Assembly: GCA_020746835.1 (NCBI GenBank)
Contig: JAGPNK010000018.1
Span: 248,001-312,000, forward strand
From: Stachybotrys elegans
Taxonomy: Eukaryota; Ascomycota; Sordariomycetes; Hypocreales; Stachybotryaceae
Length of the DNA: 64,000 bases
Direction of reading: 5' to 3'
Position numbers and translations under genes: made by a program. Below, piece after piece: positions 12,077 through 22,257 of this stretch. The notes beneath the pieces were generated by a model that was given only the letters and a program-made list of their open reading frames with translations, made no database searches and was not told the origin of the DNA. The stretch's first letter is position 1. Each line of letters begins with the position of its first letter.

Positions 12077-14063
12077 ATGGAACCTGCAAGCGATATCGAG
12101 GCGAACCAGGTGGACAGCGCCCATCTCACCAACGATGAAGTGCAGGCATTTTCTTGGCACAATCTCAATGTCATCGTCAAGGACCGCGCGACCGGAGAGC
12201 CTCTACCCATTCTCTCCAACGCCGCTGGCATAGTTCGAAATGGCGAGCTGCTGGCCATCATGGGACCGAGCGGCTCCGGCAAGACGACTCTTCTCAACGC
12301 CCTTGCGCACCGAGTTGCTTCTGCAGGTGCCAAAACAACCGGAAACATCTCCGTCGACAGCAAAGAAGCCTCTTCTTCCATGATGCGCGACCTCTCGGCC
12401 TATGTCGAACAGGAGGATGCCTTGATAGGTAGCATTACGGTTCGGGAGACAATGACGTTTGCTGCGCGGCTGTCGCTGCCCCAGTAAGTCCACAAAAATG
12501 ACACTCTTACTCCCACAATCTAATCCATGTTTATAGCAACGTTTCAAGAAAAGATGCTCTGAGACGTGTAGACAGTCTTATTGCAAGCTTCGGTCTACAG
12601 TCCCAGTCTCAGACCATTGTCGGCACACCCATCAAAAAGGGACTCAGCGGTGGCCAGAAGAAGAGACTCGGCATTGCAAGCAGGCTCATCACAAACCCAA
12701 AGATATTATTCCTAGATGAGCCAACCAGCGGTCTGGACTCGGCCCTCAGCGCCGAGGTTATCCGCTACCTCAAGCAAATTGGCAAAGAAAACAACGTCAG
12801 CTTCAACCAGCCCTTCTCTTCGACTTTACACTAACGTGCTGCCCACAGTTAATCATCATCTGCTCGATTCACCAGCCCTCCACCAAGACGTACCAGCTTT
12901 TCGATAAACTTGCCCTCATGTCCTTGGGCAAGACGTGCTACTTTGGGCGCCTGGACGAGGCTGTGAGCTACTTCAGTCGCATCGGCTATCCCATACCTCC
13001 CGAGACAAACCCAGCGGAATACCTCCTCGATCTCATCAATGTCGACCTCGACAAGGATGGCGAAATCCGGCGCAGAACCGACCACATTTCTACCGTCTGG
13101 AGTGATGGTGCAGAGTCCAGGTCCATATCCCAAGACATTCAAAGTTCGGCCTCGGCCATGGCGGAGAAGCATGTGTCCAAGTCAGCCTCCTCGAAGCCAA
13201 GACCTTGGATGGTGCCCCTTACGCTTCTCCATCGCTCGTGGATCAAGGCCTACCGGGACCTGGTCGTATACCAAATCCGCGTGGCGATGTACCTGGGCCT
13301 GGCCATCATGATGGGGACAGTCTTCCTCCGACTTCAGAGCGGCCAGGAATACATCCAGCCGTACATCAACGCCATCTTCTTCGGCGGTGCCTTTATGTCC
13401 TTCATGGCTGTTGCTTATGTTCCCGCGTTCCTGGAAGATCTACACACATTCCAGCAAGAACGTGCAAACGGTCTTGTCGGTCCAATGGCCTTCATCTTGT
13501 CAAACTTTGTCATTGGACTTCCGTTCTTGTTCGGGATCGCTGTTCTGTTCTCGGTTGTCCAGTACTGGCTGTCGAATTTTAGGGCTGACGGCGCTGCCTT
13601 TATGACGTGGATCATGTGGCTTTTCTTGGATCTGGTAGCAGCCGAGTCGCTTGTCGTCTTGGTGTCCAGCATCTTCCCGGTCTTTGTCATCTCCCTTGCC
13701 GTCACGGCCTTTGTGAACGGGCTATGGATGTCGGTGGACGGTTTCCTGGTTCCTATGAACATCCTGAATCCGTTTTGGAAATACGTCTTTCATTACATCG
13801 ACTACCAGGCCTACGTCTTCCAAGGAATGATGGTGAGCGAGGTTCAGGACCGTGTTTACACATGCGCACGGGGGGAGAATGGCCAATACCATTGCATGTA
13901 CCCCAGCGATCTCAATGGCGAAGGAAGGATTCGTGGTACCGATGTTTTGAGGTCGTTGGACATTGCTACTGGGAGAGAAGCACAGTGGGTGGGCATCATG
14001 ATTGCGATTATTGTCGTCTACAGAATTCTCGCCTATCTAGTCCTTCGATTCTGGAGGAAATAG
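12077..14063 (+). CDS. ABCG (White-type) half-transporter
   Basis: Three exons (12077-12483, 12537-12795, 12849-14063) give 626 aa: an N-terminal ATPase domain followed by a C-terminal ABC2 membrane domain. Seen directly: Walker [13 protein letters not shown]-loop region near [10 protein letters not shown], signature LSGGQKKRL, Walker [13 protein letters not shown] and H-loop CSIHQPS. About six hydrophobic segments follow from residue 350 on. Half-transporters of this class dimerise at a membrane and export lipophilic compounds; the substrate cannot be read from sequence. The donor of intron 2 is GTCAGC, weaker than usual, but frame and family both require it. The gene follows the Zn2Cys6 regulator in the same orientation. 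Confidence 0.93.
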
Positions 14064-14508
14064 TTAGATATTCTTCGAGCGTATATTTCATTAAAATTTA
14101 CACTGTACCTACACAATTTCACGCAATCCTCGCTGTCATAGACGACTAGGGAACTCGCTTTCGTCCTATGCGTCAAATTCATTCGTGATTGAGACAAGAT
14201 GCGTTGGCTGGACCTCATAGATGTCGAGGGCGACCCAAATAATACAAAGGTGATTACGCTCCGTCTCAAAAGAAAAAGAAAACATGACTCGAGCAGGGTG
14301 TTACGTTACAAATTCGAAGCAGCTGGTCACAGGAACACATTGTGGAGGACAAAGCGTATTCGCTAAAGACGTATCGTGCTGTAAATTCTAGGCTTTACAC
14401 AGCCCTTCCAAATCCAGCAGAAAAGGGGAATGTGGTGCGTATGCTTATGTGAGAGCAAATGCATGTGGATCATAAGCGGAGGCTTCTCCTAAGAGTTTTT
14501 GGTCATGC

Positions 14509-14560
14509 TGTGGGATTTCCTGTTGGTGTGCCCCGGTGGGATACAAACAAGCAACTTCGA
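14509..14560. repeat. Dispersed 52-bp repeat, copy A
   Basis: Ungapped match to 32068-32119, differing at roughly eight of 52 positions. Its 3' part looks like the reverse complement of a tRNA T-arm (B-box-like), so a decayed tRNA-derived SINE is possible. That origin is a guess. Confidence 0.55.
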
Positions 14561-14713
14561 CCTTCGGTAATACATAGGTGGGCGTATTGATCGACGTAGT
14601 AAGCATCTCAACAATACGCACAGAAGTCTAGCCTGCCCTTCTGTCATGACATTGAATGGTTGAAGAGGGTAAGTGGAATTCATATAATACGGCATACCAA
14701 TAGTATTTTCAAG

Positions 14714-14721
14714 TATAAAAG
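14714..14721 (+). promoter_or_regulatory. TATA box of the small secreted protein gene
   Basis: TATAAAAG, 114 bp upstream of ATG 14835 and at a usual distance for a strongly expressed fungal gene. Confidence 0.55.
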
Positions 14722-14834
14722 ACTGGCGATTCCCATCACAAATCTAACTCTCAATCACACACTCTTGACTACAAGTCTCTCCTCTATTGCCTTCACTTCT
14801 CCAAAATCCAAGATCAGTACAAGCCGCTCTCAAG

Positions 14835-15551
14835 ATGGTTCGAGTTAGCTTGCCTCTTGCCCTCGGGGCGTTGGTTTCGTTCACCATTGCTACCCCGGTG
14901 GCCGCCACGCAGAACCTGGAGGAAGCGAGCAAGGGCTTTCGCTTCGAAGACTGGGCCAATGCCATCGCTGCTAACCCAGACGGCGAACACCTATCACCCG
15001 AGGAGGCTATCCAAGTCTTCAATGCCGCTGGCGAGTAGCTTCTGCGCCTAACAGCAAGCATTGTCTTCTAACATTTCTCGAACAGACATTCAGGATCACC
15101 ACCAGGTGGCCAAGCGCGATGATGTTACCTGCAATAGCAGGGGCCTTCCGAGGGCTTCGGTAGGCAATTTGGATCTCTAGAGTAACTATGTGCACTAATC
15201 AAACTGAGAAGCTCGCCGACTCTGTAACATGTATCAATCAGCTTGCTGCCCGTGGGAGCGCCAACTGTCATATTCCTTATGCTGGTGGTGCTACCCTCTG
15301 CCAGTTCGGTCTTGCTGAGATCCATGGTGCAACGGTGAACCGCGCTGGTTCTGTCTTGCCATGGTATGTTTAAACTTCGGTGCTTCGATTATTACCTCTC
15401 TCCAAACGGTGATGCTAACTAAATCATTCATAGCCAAACATTTGCTGCCTCCGCGGGACGTATTCTTGACATTTGTGTCCGTCCTGGAGATACTACTGTG
15501 CAGGGCAACAATCACCCTAATCAAAACATCCAGATCACTCTTGCTCAATAG
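14835..15551 (+). CDS. Small secreted six-cysteine protein with Kex2-type propeptide
   Basis: Four exons are proposed: 14835-15030, 15086-15159, 15209-15363 and 15434-15551 (180 aa). The N-terminus is a signal peptide of about 20 residues. A propeptide follows, with FEDWANAI and LSPEEA motifs, ending in AKR, a Kex2-type cleavage site. The mature part of about 104 residues has six cysteines, enough for three disulfides. The first intron needs a GC-AG donor (G|GCGAGT at 15031), because the GT alternative two bases later shifts into a frame that stops early and loses the cysteines. I do not recognise the mature family. Small effector-like or killer-toxin-like secreted proteins share this architecture, but no function can be assigned. 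Confidence 0.75.
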
Positions 15552-15817
15552 ATTAGGAAGTCAAGATTATGGGGCATAAATCGCTCTTGTGGTGTGAGAG
15601 TTCCCGATCCTGTACCCTCGTGGGATAAGTTGGTATTGGGTTAGAGCTAGGATATAATAGAAAGATCGGGTCATGTCCTGGTACATGGCAGCGTGCAACC
15701 TGATCAGTCAAGTGCGTTCAAGGGTCCAAATTGGATCTATATTAGAGATGGGGTCATGACGTGATATCTAGCAATGTGCTTCTTTAATAATAGCGAGGCC
15801 ATGGTCATGGGTAAAAC

Positions 15818-17488
15818 CTATGCAAGCCAGAACCAGATCCGCTCCAGCCAGTTCCTGGGCTTTGGTACAACCCATGTTGATTCCAGCCGATCAATCTCGG
15901 CTTTGCCAGACCACAGATCCATCTCGGATAGCTTGACAAATTTGGTTCCCTTGATGAACTTGTAGCCAAGAAACAGAGACAGGAAGATCGGGATATCGAT
16001 ATAAGGTGGGATGAATGTTCGCGCACTGAACCGCCCTGGGAAGAATGCGTCGAATCCGTTGAAGAATGCCACAATGAGGCAAAAGAAGATGGCGAAATAC
16101 GCAAGAAAGGGTTGAAATGGTGATTTGAAAGGGAGAGTGTTCCGATCTATCCCATGGTGTTTTAATCCGTAGTAAAACCGGAGGTAGGTGTAGGAAACAC
16201 TGGCCCAAACGACCAAGGTGCTCACGGCACTGAGATTGCTAATCCAGAAAAAGACATCGGCGGCCCGGTTGCTGACGTTGAGGTATGACAGGCAGCCCAG
16301 GGCGGTTGTGGCTGCAACGCAGGCGTACGGGACGCCGAAGCGCTCAAACTTGAGTATGCTCGGAGCCTTGCCGTCCAGTGCTGCTGCATACAGCACCCTG
16401 GTGGAGGCATAGAAGAATGAGTTGCCCGCCGACCAGGCAGAGGAGAGAATGATGCCGTTGAGGATGGAAGGCAGCGCCCGGATGCCAGCATTCTGGATGG
16501 CAATGACAAATGGGCTCTGCGCGGCACCAGGAGCTGACCTGTCAATGGCATCGAGGAGCCTAGGATCTTCCGAGGACACGCATAGGCCGACAAGGAAGAT
16601 GGCGAGAACGTAGAAGATGAGGATTCTCCAGAAGACTCTTCGAACAGCCTTGGGAATATTGCGGCGAGGGTTCTCGGTCTCACCGGAAGCCACAACGACC
16701 ATCTCGCTTCCTCCATAGGAGAAGGTGGCTTGGATGAAGACCTTCCAGAAGGCCAAAAACCTTCCAAGGGCTCCGTCTTGTAGATACTCATTCATAGGGC
16801 CCGGGTTGTTCCAGTATCTAAACCCAATTGCTTCGCCACTGGGACCACCTCCAACGGTGAGGATGAACATTAGCAGAATGAGACCAATAATGGTTGTCAA
16901 CTTGATGGCTCCAAAGAAGAACTCGGCCTCTCCATAAATGCGAACCGGAAAGCAATTGATGACGACCATGGCCACGAAGAAAATGGTGATCAAGGCGGCA
17001 GGCGGGACGGAGTGGTCCCAGTAATCCAGGATCACGACACAGACGGTGACTTCGATAGGGACGCCAATGGCAAACTGGTACCAGTAGTTCCAGCCCAGCG
17101 TGAAGCCGAGAGCAGGGTCGACATAGCGCGCTGCAAAGATGGGGACAGCCCCGGGAATCGGCAGCCACGCGGCCATCTCGCCCAGGCTGTTGATGACGCA
17201 GAACAGGTTGAAGCCCGTGACGGCATACGAGATGAAGGCAGAGAGGGGGCCGGCCAGCGACAGGGACTGGCCGCTTCCCACAAAAAGCCCCGTGCCGATG
17301 GCGCCAGACAGGGCGAGGAACTGCACGTGGCGCGACTTGAGCTTCCTGTCCAGCGTGCCCAGGTGGCGGACCTCGTGCTCGTGCTTGACGGCTTCCTCTG
17401 TGGTGGCGGTGGCAGCGGCAGGCCTGGGCTCTGCACCAATGGCATCTGGCTCGCGCTGAGCCTCGACATCTCGCGGCTTTTCGTCCAT
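15818..17488 (-). CDS. Amino-acid permease (YAT/APC family)
   Basis: A single exon of 556 aa. A hydrophilic N-terminus of about 55 residues precedes the first membrane segment, which carries the APC signature SGAIGTGLFVGSG. About twelve hydrophobic segments follow, with family landmarks such as GETENPRRNIP and FRYWNNPG. It is probably a plasma-membrane proton-coupled amino-acid importer. Substrate specificity is not readable. The gene lies tail to tail with the small secreted protein gene; their stop codons are about 270 bp apart. Confidence 0.94.
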   Translation of the reverse strand: MDEKPRDVEAQREPDAIGAEPRPAAATATTEEAVKHEHEVRHLGTLDRKLKSRHVQFLALSGAIGTGLFVGSGQSLSLAGPLSAFISYAVTGFNLFCVINSLGEMAAWLPIPGAVPIFAARYVDPALGFTLGWNYWYQFAIGVPIEVTVCVVILDYWDHSVPPAALITIFFVAMVVINCFPVRIYGEAEFFFGAIKLTTIIGLILLMFILTVGGGPSGEAIGFRYWNNPGPMNEYLQDGALGRFLAFWKVFIQATFSYGGSEMVVVASGETENPRRNIPKAVRRVFWRILIFYVLAIFLVGLCVSSEDPRLLDAIDRSAPGAAQSPFVIAIQNAGIRALPSILNGIILSSAWSAGNSFFYASTRVLYAAALDGKAPSILKFERFGVPYACVAATTALGCLSYLNVSNRAADVFFWISNLSAVSTLVVWASVSYTYLRFYYGLKHHGIDRNTLPFKSPFQPFLAYFAIFFCLIVAFFNGFDAFFPGRFSARTFIPPYIDIPIFLSLFLGYKFIKGTKFVKLSEMDLWSGKAEIDRLESTWVVPKPRNWLERIWFWLA

Positions 17489-18001
17489 GGCGTGAATTTC
17501 TGCCTGGCCAGGTGGTTAAAAGGCGATGGTGGCGGCAGAAGGCTAGAGCAAGTAGACGGGCCTATATTTTGAAGCTTCTCCAAACCGATAGATATTCTTT
17601 ATCACAGCCCCGCATGGGCAGGTGCCATTGAGATACTGAGGTGGCAGGTGGTCGCCGATCATGTAACGTTGGAATCTGCGGGGTTGGCGAAGGGGGTGAC
17701 AGGGCACGACGGCCAGGAAAGGCAACTGACGATGGCTGTTTGGCTCGCGCGCCCTCAACTACCGGCTGCCCGATGACGCTATCCTGGGCCGATGATGGCT
17801 TAAGCAAGGAGGAACTGGTTGCGGCCTTCAGGGGTCCTCGATAACAATCGTGTCCTCCACCAAACCTCACCTATCACGGGCTGGAGGATAAAGGGTCATT
17901 GTGATTGTGATCTCGTCGGGTTGAGCATAACCGCCGATTCAAGCGCCTATCATACAAAATGTTTTACATGTGGGCAAATTCCCAAAGCCATCCCGTGAAG
18001 C
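17489..18001. other. Intergenic: permease promoter region
   Basis: 513 bp between the permease start and the MutY stop, both on the minus strand. No gene seen. Confidence 0.45.
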
Positions 18002-19822
18002 TCAGTCTCGCTTGGCTTCCTTTGCCAGGGCCCAGCACTTGCGCATGCCGGTGCCCATCGACTCGTCGTCTATCTCCTGCTCCGTCGCCCACCGCTGGTT
18101 ATCCGCCAGCTCGAGGTCCTCGACGCCGCCGGAAACAGCAAACAGCTGGACGTGCATCGTCAGCTTGAGGTGGGAAAACAGCCACGGTATCGCCCCGAGC
18201 TCCGCCACGAATCGAAGCGGCGACTTGGCAGAGGCGGCGGGCGCCAGCTGTGAGACGCAGTCGAGCGCAGTCTGCTTCCTTACTTGCTTGTTGCTGCTGC
18301 CGTCTTCGGGCAAGACTTGGCTGGGCAACTCCCACATGCCGGCGAGGAGCCCCTTGCTCGGCCTGCGACTGATGAGGAAGCGGTCGCCGTGGCGGATGGC
18401 GCACACGACCGTCTCCTCTTCCCGGACAGCCTTCTTGACGACCTTGAGGGGGAACTTTCTCGCGTGCGCCGAGATGGCTTCCAGCTTCTTCTGGTCCGGC
18501 TTCGAGGCAGCCGACGACTTCTTGTCTGCTGCGGCCGCTTTAGGGGCGAAGCTGAACATGGCGAGGGTCGCCTGCTTCGGCTTAGAAGGTGCCGAGGCAG
18601 AGCTGCTGCCAGCATTCCCGGCGTCCTCCCCGTCGCCCGCCTCTTCCAGGGAATGGCAGAGCTCGCAGCCATCTTCCATGTCCCTCAGAGGCTGCTGCTT
18701 CTTGCTTGTCGTGGCTAGAGACAGACCTTCGGCGTAGACCCGGCAGGTTGAGGTGATGGGGCATTCGCCGCAGTTGGGCTTCGGCGTGCAGACTGTGCTG
18801 CCGAGCTCCATGAGCGCCTGGCCCCAGCGGCCTGGGCGGCTACTAACAGGCACATTACCGTCGTCGCCGTCGTCCTCCTCAAGCTCGGTGCCGTCTTTTG
18901 CTACCGCCTTGACGAGAGCTTCGGCAGCGGCCCAGATGAAATCTATGACGGCCTTGTCTGTCTTGATGTTTCCAAGCAAGCCCGTCTGCCTGCTGAGCAC
19001 CCTCAGCACGTTGCCGTCGACCATGGGTGCCGCTTGGCCAAAGACAATGGCAGAGATGGCGCCAGCCGTGTACCGCCCGACGCCTGGGACCTTCTTCTCC
19101 AGCAGCGACACATCGGACGGCAAGAGACCGTTCATGCCGGGGTCGGCCACGACCAGCTTGGCGGCCTCGTGTATGCGCGTCGCGCGACTGTAGTAGCCCA
19201 GCCCGCGCCACGCAGCCAAGACGTCGTCGGGAGAGGCGGCGGCAAGAAGCTGGATGGTGGGCCACTTTGCCATCCACTTGTTCCAGTAGTCGATGACGGT
19301 AGCCACGCGGGTCTGCTGGAGCATGATCTCGCTGATCCAGACCTCGTAGGCGCGGCGCTCGAGCGTCTGGCGCAGAGTCGCCGGGTCCGCGATGGAGAGC
19401 GGATCGACCCAGGGCTTGCGCCAAGGCATGCGGCGGGTCGTGCTGACCGAGTCGAACCAGCCGAGGAGCAGAGCCCGGCCCTGGTTGGCTGGCAGATCAA
19501 GGAGCAGCGGACGATGGTAGGAAAAGGAATGCTGTCGCAGTGGCGGGTGAGCTGGTGTCAAGCTCGGCGTTGCCTTGTGGGTGAGGAGATGCTGCAGCTT
19601 CGCCTGCGAGGTCTGCCTGCTCGCCGCCGTCTTCTGCTTCTTGCGCAAGGGCTCTTCGGCCGCGGCCTCGGTGTCTTCGGGCACGTAATCGTCGCTGTTG
19701 GCTGACGCGCTGCCATCATCGTCGTCGTTTGCCGCACTTTTGCGCGTCGATTGTCCTGCGCGTGCCTTTGTCATTCTAGGCGTCGCAGATGGCCGCTTTA
19801 CGGCCCGTCTGCTTGCTGCCAT
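18002..19822 (-). CDS. mutY: A/G-specific adenine DNA glycosylase (MutY/MUTYH)
   Basis: A single exon of 606 aa. A basic, low-complexity N-terminus of about 110 residues probably holds nuclear or mitochondrial targeting signals. The glycosylase core shows SEIMLQQTRV, the helix-hairpin-helix VPGVGRYTAGAI, the catalytic aspartate in VDGNVLRVLSR, and the iron-sulfur ligands C-X6-C-X2-C-X5-C near residues 345-361. The C-terminal half is a NUDIX-like 8-oxoG recognition domain (around SKGLLAGMWELP). The enzyme removes adenine mispaired with 8-oxoguanine. Length and domain order are normal for filamentous fungi, and nothing looks broken. Confidence 0.96.
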   Translation of the reverse strand: MAASRRAVKRPSATPRMTKARAGQSTRKSAANDDDDGSASANSDDYVPEDTEAAAEEPLRKKQKTAASRQTSQAKLQHLLTHKATPSLTPAHPPLRQHSFSYHRPLLLDLPANQGRALLLGWFDSVSTTRRMPWRKPWVDPLSIADPATLRQTLERRAYEVWISEIMLQQTRVATVIDYWNKWMAKWPTIQLLAAASPDDVLAAWRGLGYYSRATRIHEAAKLVVADPGMNGLLPSDVSLLEKKVPGVGRYTAGAISAIVFGQAAPMVDGNVLRVLSRQTGLLGNIKTDKAVIDFIWAAAEALVKAVAKDGTELEEDDGDDGNVPVSSRPGRWGQALMELGSTVCTPKPNCGECPITSTCRVYAEGLSLATTSKKQQPLRDMEDGCELCHSLEEAGDGEDAGNAGSSSASAPSKPKQATLAMFSFAPKAAAADKKSSAASKPDQKKLEAISAHARKFPLKVVKKAVREEETVVCAIRHGDRFLISRRPSKGLLAGMWELPSQVLPEDGSSNKQVRKQTALDCVSQLAPAASAKSPLRFVAELGAIPWLFSHLKLTMHVQLFAVSGGVEDLELADNQRWATEQEIDDESMGTGMRKCWALAKEAKRD

Positions 19823-20150
19823 GATTCTCTGTGATTATTTGAGTGAGTGCTGTACCTCTCCCACGACTCGGAATTTCCCATGCGTTGTCTGAAGTGACAT
19901 GAAGCTGAGATGGTTGCGCATGAGATGGTGATGATTGACGCGTTCACCAATGGCGCGCACGGACCATCTAATTAAGCCAGCGTGAATGTCGCGTCTGAGC
20001 CAAACATGACCTGTCGCAACAGCCCAAATGCTGCTGCCAAACAACAAGGCTCGATAGAGATGTAAATGGTATTGGTCAAATCTTTTACATTCAAATATAT
20101 ACACGGCCATTCCATGCCTACAGGTCCGCCCGGCGCATAAAATATATCCA
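19823..20150. other. Intergenic: MutY promoter region
   Basis: 328 bp between two minus-strand genes. Holds the MutY 5' region and the 3' end of the upstream ATPase gene. Nothing else seen. Confidence 0.45.
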
Positions 20151-21773
20151 TCACGTCTCCCTCGCCTTGTGCGCGACGGCTGCCTTTGACTCGGCGTCGG
20201 AGCTGGCAATGGTGATTGCCTCGAGCTTCCCGTGCTTGGCAAGCTGCTTGAAAGCCAGCTCCCGGGTGCGTCCGAGACTCTCCAGCTCGTCCAGGCGATC
20301 CAGCGTGTCCTGCAAGAGCTCCTCGAAGCCCTCCTGGGCGCAGATCTGGCGAAACACGTTCTGCATGGCCATGGAGTCTGCGCGCACCATGCACTCGGAG
20401 TCGATGGAGAAGATGTTGAGGTGGTCGTGGCCCTTGATCAAGTCTGGCCTGGTCATGAGCTGCCTCACCTCGTGGAGTGGAATGGCTGGCAGAGCCGTCG
20501 GTGTGTCATCGCCATCCTTGGCCATTGTCTTTTCCTTCTCGACAAGGGCTTTGGCCAGTAGCATGGCCGCAGTGCTAAAGTCTTGGTGATCTTCTGCGTG
20601 GTCGTCTATGTCCCCTCCCAGGATCCAGCACTGGTCGAGGAACCACCGCTTCTCCTTGGCCACGATGTCGTCGCACGCCTTGAGCATGTTCTTGACCGTA
20701 GCCACATTCCCGAGGAAGCTGGGTCGCCCGCCGATTTTGTTGTACACTTGCACCAGGTCCTTGTAGGGAACGTCCTCGTTAAAATTCCTGGCTCTAAAGT
20801 CCCTGAGCGACTCAATGACTGCCAGCGGCGGGATGTCGTGGATGGGCAGCACGCGCATTCGTGTCGCCGATGGCCTCAGCCTCTCCTCGATCCAGTACTC
20901 GTCGCTGAGGAAAATCACCGTCACCAGCTTGCTGGCAGCCCAGAGCTCCGCCCGCTGCTGGACGGCCTCGAGTAGGTTCTTCCCTTCTTCGTCGTCGTGC
21001 AGCAGATGAGCCCTGTTGATGATGAGGAGAAGCGGCTTCCCATTCTTCAATCGCCGATTCAAGGCAATCTTTTCCATCTTGTTAAAGGACCGCTCAATGT
21101 CCAGCAGAGGCGTCGTGTCGCGAGGGCCCCGGTAGCTGAACAGGCTGCCGATGTAATCCTCGTGGAACTCGTAGTTGAGGGCCTTGCCGAGCCGGAGTCG
21201 GAACACCTCCAGGTCGCCGCTGGCCTCCAGCATGGCGATGCCTTCTCCCTGGATCCGTCGCATGGCATTGAGAATCATGGACGTCTTGCCTGTCCCCTTT
21301 TCGCCCGTGATGAGGTAATAGAAGCCCTGCTCAGACCCGTCGACGATCCTGTCAATCAACGGCTGCTCCGCCCGGGGAATCCAGCTCTCTTCCTCAGACG
21401 TTTCCCCCTCGGGCCCAATGCTGACGTGGCGGAGAAGAGCCGCCATTTCCGGGCTCGAGTAGCCCGTGGCAAACGCCTTGTCCATCTTTTGCAGCACCAT
21501 GAACTTGTAGCACTGCTCGTACGCAAACCCAATCATTCCTAGCATCACGACGGAGCCAAATGCCGTGGCAGCGCCCTCGAAGAGCTTGTCCCTCCAGCCA
21601 GAAGACCCATCACCGTCGTCGCCACGGCCGCGTCGAGCGGTCCTGGGACGCAGCGGTTGACTGGAAGGTGTGAACCGTATGACGACAAATTTGGGGAATG
21701 ACCTCCATCTCCACGGCCTTAGGCGTGTGGGCGGTCGCGGCGAAGGGCGCATCGGTGCATGCGATGTGATCAC
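20151..21773 (-). CDS. P-loop (AAA+/ORC-like) ATPase with N-terminal membrane anchor
   Basis: A single exon of 540 aa. The first 60 residues are rich in arginine and lack acidic residues, as in a mitochondrial presequence. A hydrophobic segment lies near residue 75 (SVVMLGMIGFAY). Walker A is GEKGTGKTSM, and a Walker-B-like strand is LLLIINRAH, with asparagine where an acidic residue is usual. A sensor-like segment (LVTVIFLSD) and a helical lid region follow. I recognise a fungal ATPase family but know no assigned function. A mitochondrial location is inference. The next ATG, seven residues in, is an alternative start. Confidence 0.85.
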   Translation of the reverse strand: MITSHAPMRPSPRPPTRLRPWRWRSFPKFVVIRFTPSSQPLRPRTARRGRGDDGDGSSGWRDKLFEGAATAFGSVVMLGMIGFAYEQCYKFMVLQKMDKAFATGYSSPEMAALLRHVSIGPEGETSEEESWIPRAEQPLIDRIVDGSEQGFYYLITGEKGTGKTSMILNAMRRIQGEGIAMLEASGDLEVFRLRLGKALNYEFHEDYIGSLFSYRGPRDTTPLLDIERSFNKMEKIALNRRLKNGKPLLLIINRAHLLHDDEEGKNLLEAVQQRAELWAASKLVTVIFLSDEYWIEERLRPSATRMRVLPIHDIPPLAVIESLRDFRARNFNEDVPYKDLVQVYNKIGGRPSFLGNVATVKNMLKACDDIVAKEKRWFLDQCWILGGDIDDHAEDHQDFSTAAMLLAKALVEKEKTMAKDGDDTPTALPAIPLHEVRQLMTRPDLIKGHDHLNIFSIDSECMVRADSMAMQNVFRQICAQEGFEELLQDTLDRLDELESLGRTRELAFKQLAKHGKLEAITIASSDAESKAAVAHKARET

Positions 21774-22257
21774 TACGTCGTCGTCAATGATGTCTCAGGA
21801 GCACGCGTCGGAAGCTTGGCACATCAGCAGATAGGTAGGTACAAGAACCACTCAACGGTGGGGCTTGCCTACCCTAAACGTGTTGATCGCAACAGACAGG
21901 AACAGACAGGAACTCTTTGAGCATCACATCACGGATCACATGCAGTCGGTAATTCCGTTTCCCCCATATCATTGTGACTTATCAGGAAATGTTTCTGCAG
22001 GCATACATAGTCTGGAGAGACAGCTAGTAAACGAGAGTTGTAGAAATTATAGAAATTGTAGATGTGGACGCATCGCAACCCATCGTGCAAAGTGATGCCA
22101 TGGCAAGCTTTGCTCGTAGACTGCACAGGCGTAATGAGATAGTCCTTTCTTTCATTTTGACAATCTTATATCCCTACCATAGCTGGTGCCCTTGAAATCC
22201 CTTGTAAAACAGCTAACCACAATCTTGCAGACTATCTCACTTGGCTTTGTTATGGCT
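21774..22257. other. Intergenic, no gene seen
   Basis: 484 bp between two minus-strand genes, partly AT-rich. No coding or RNA feature recognised. Confidence 0.45.

Larger units (their letters stand above)
14064..14834. other. Intergenic with dispersed repeat and a TATA box
   Basis: 771 bp. Holds a 52-bp sequence shared with 32068-32119 and a good TATA box before the next gene. No coding region seen. Confidence 0.5.
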
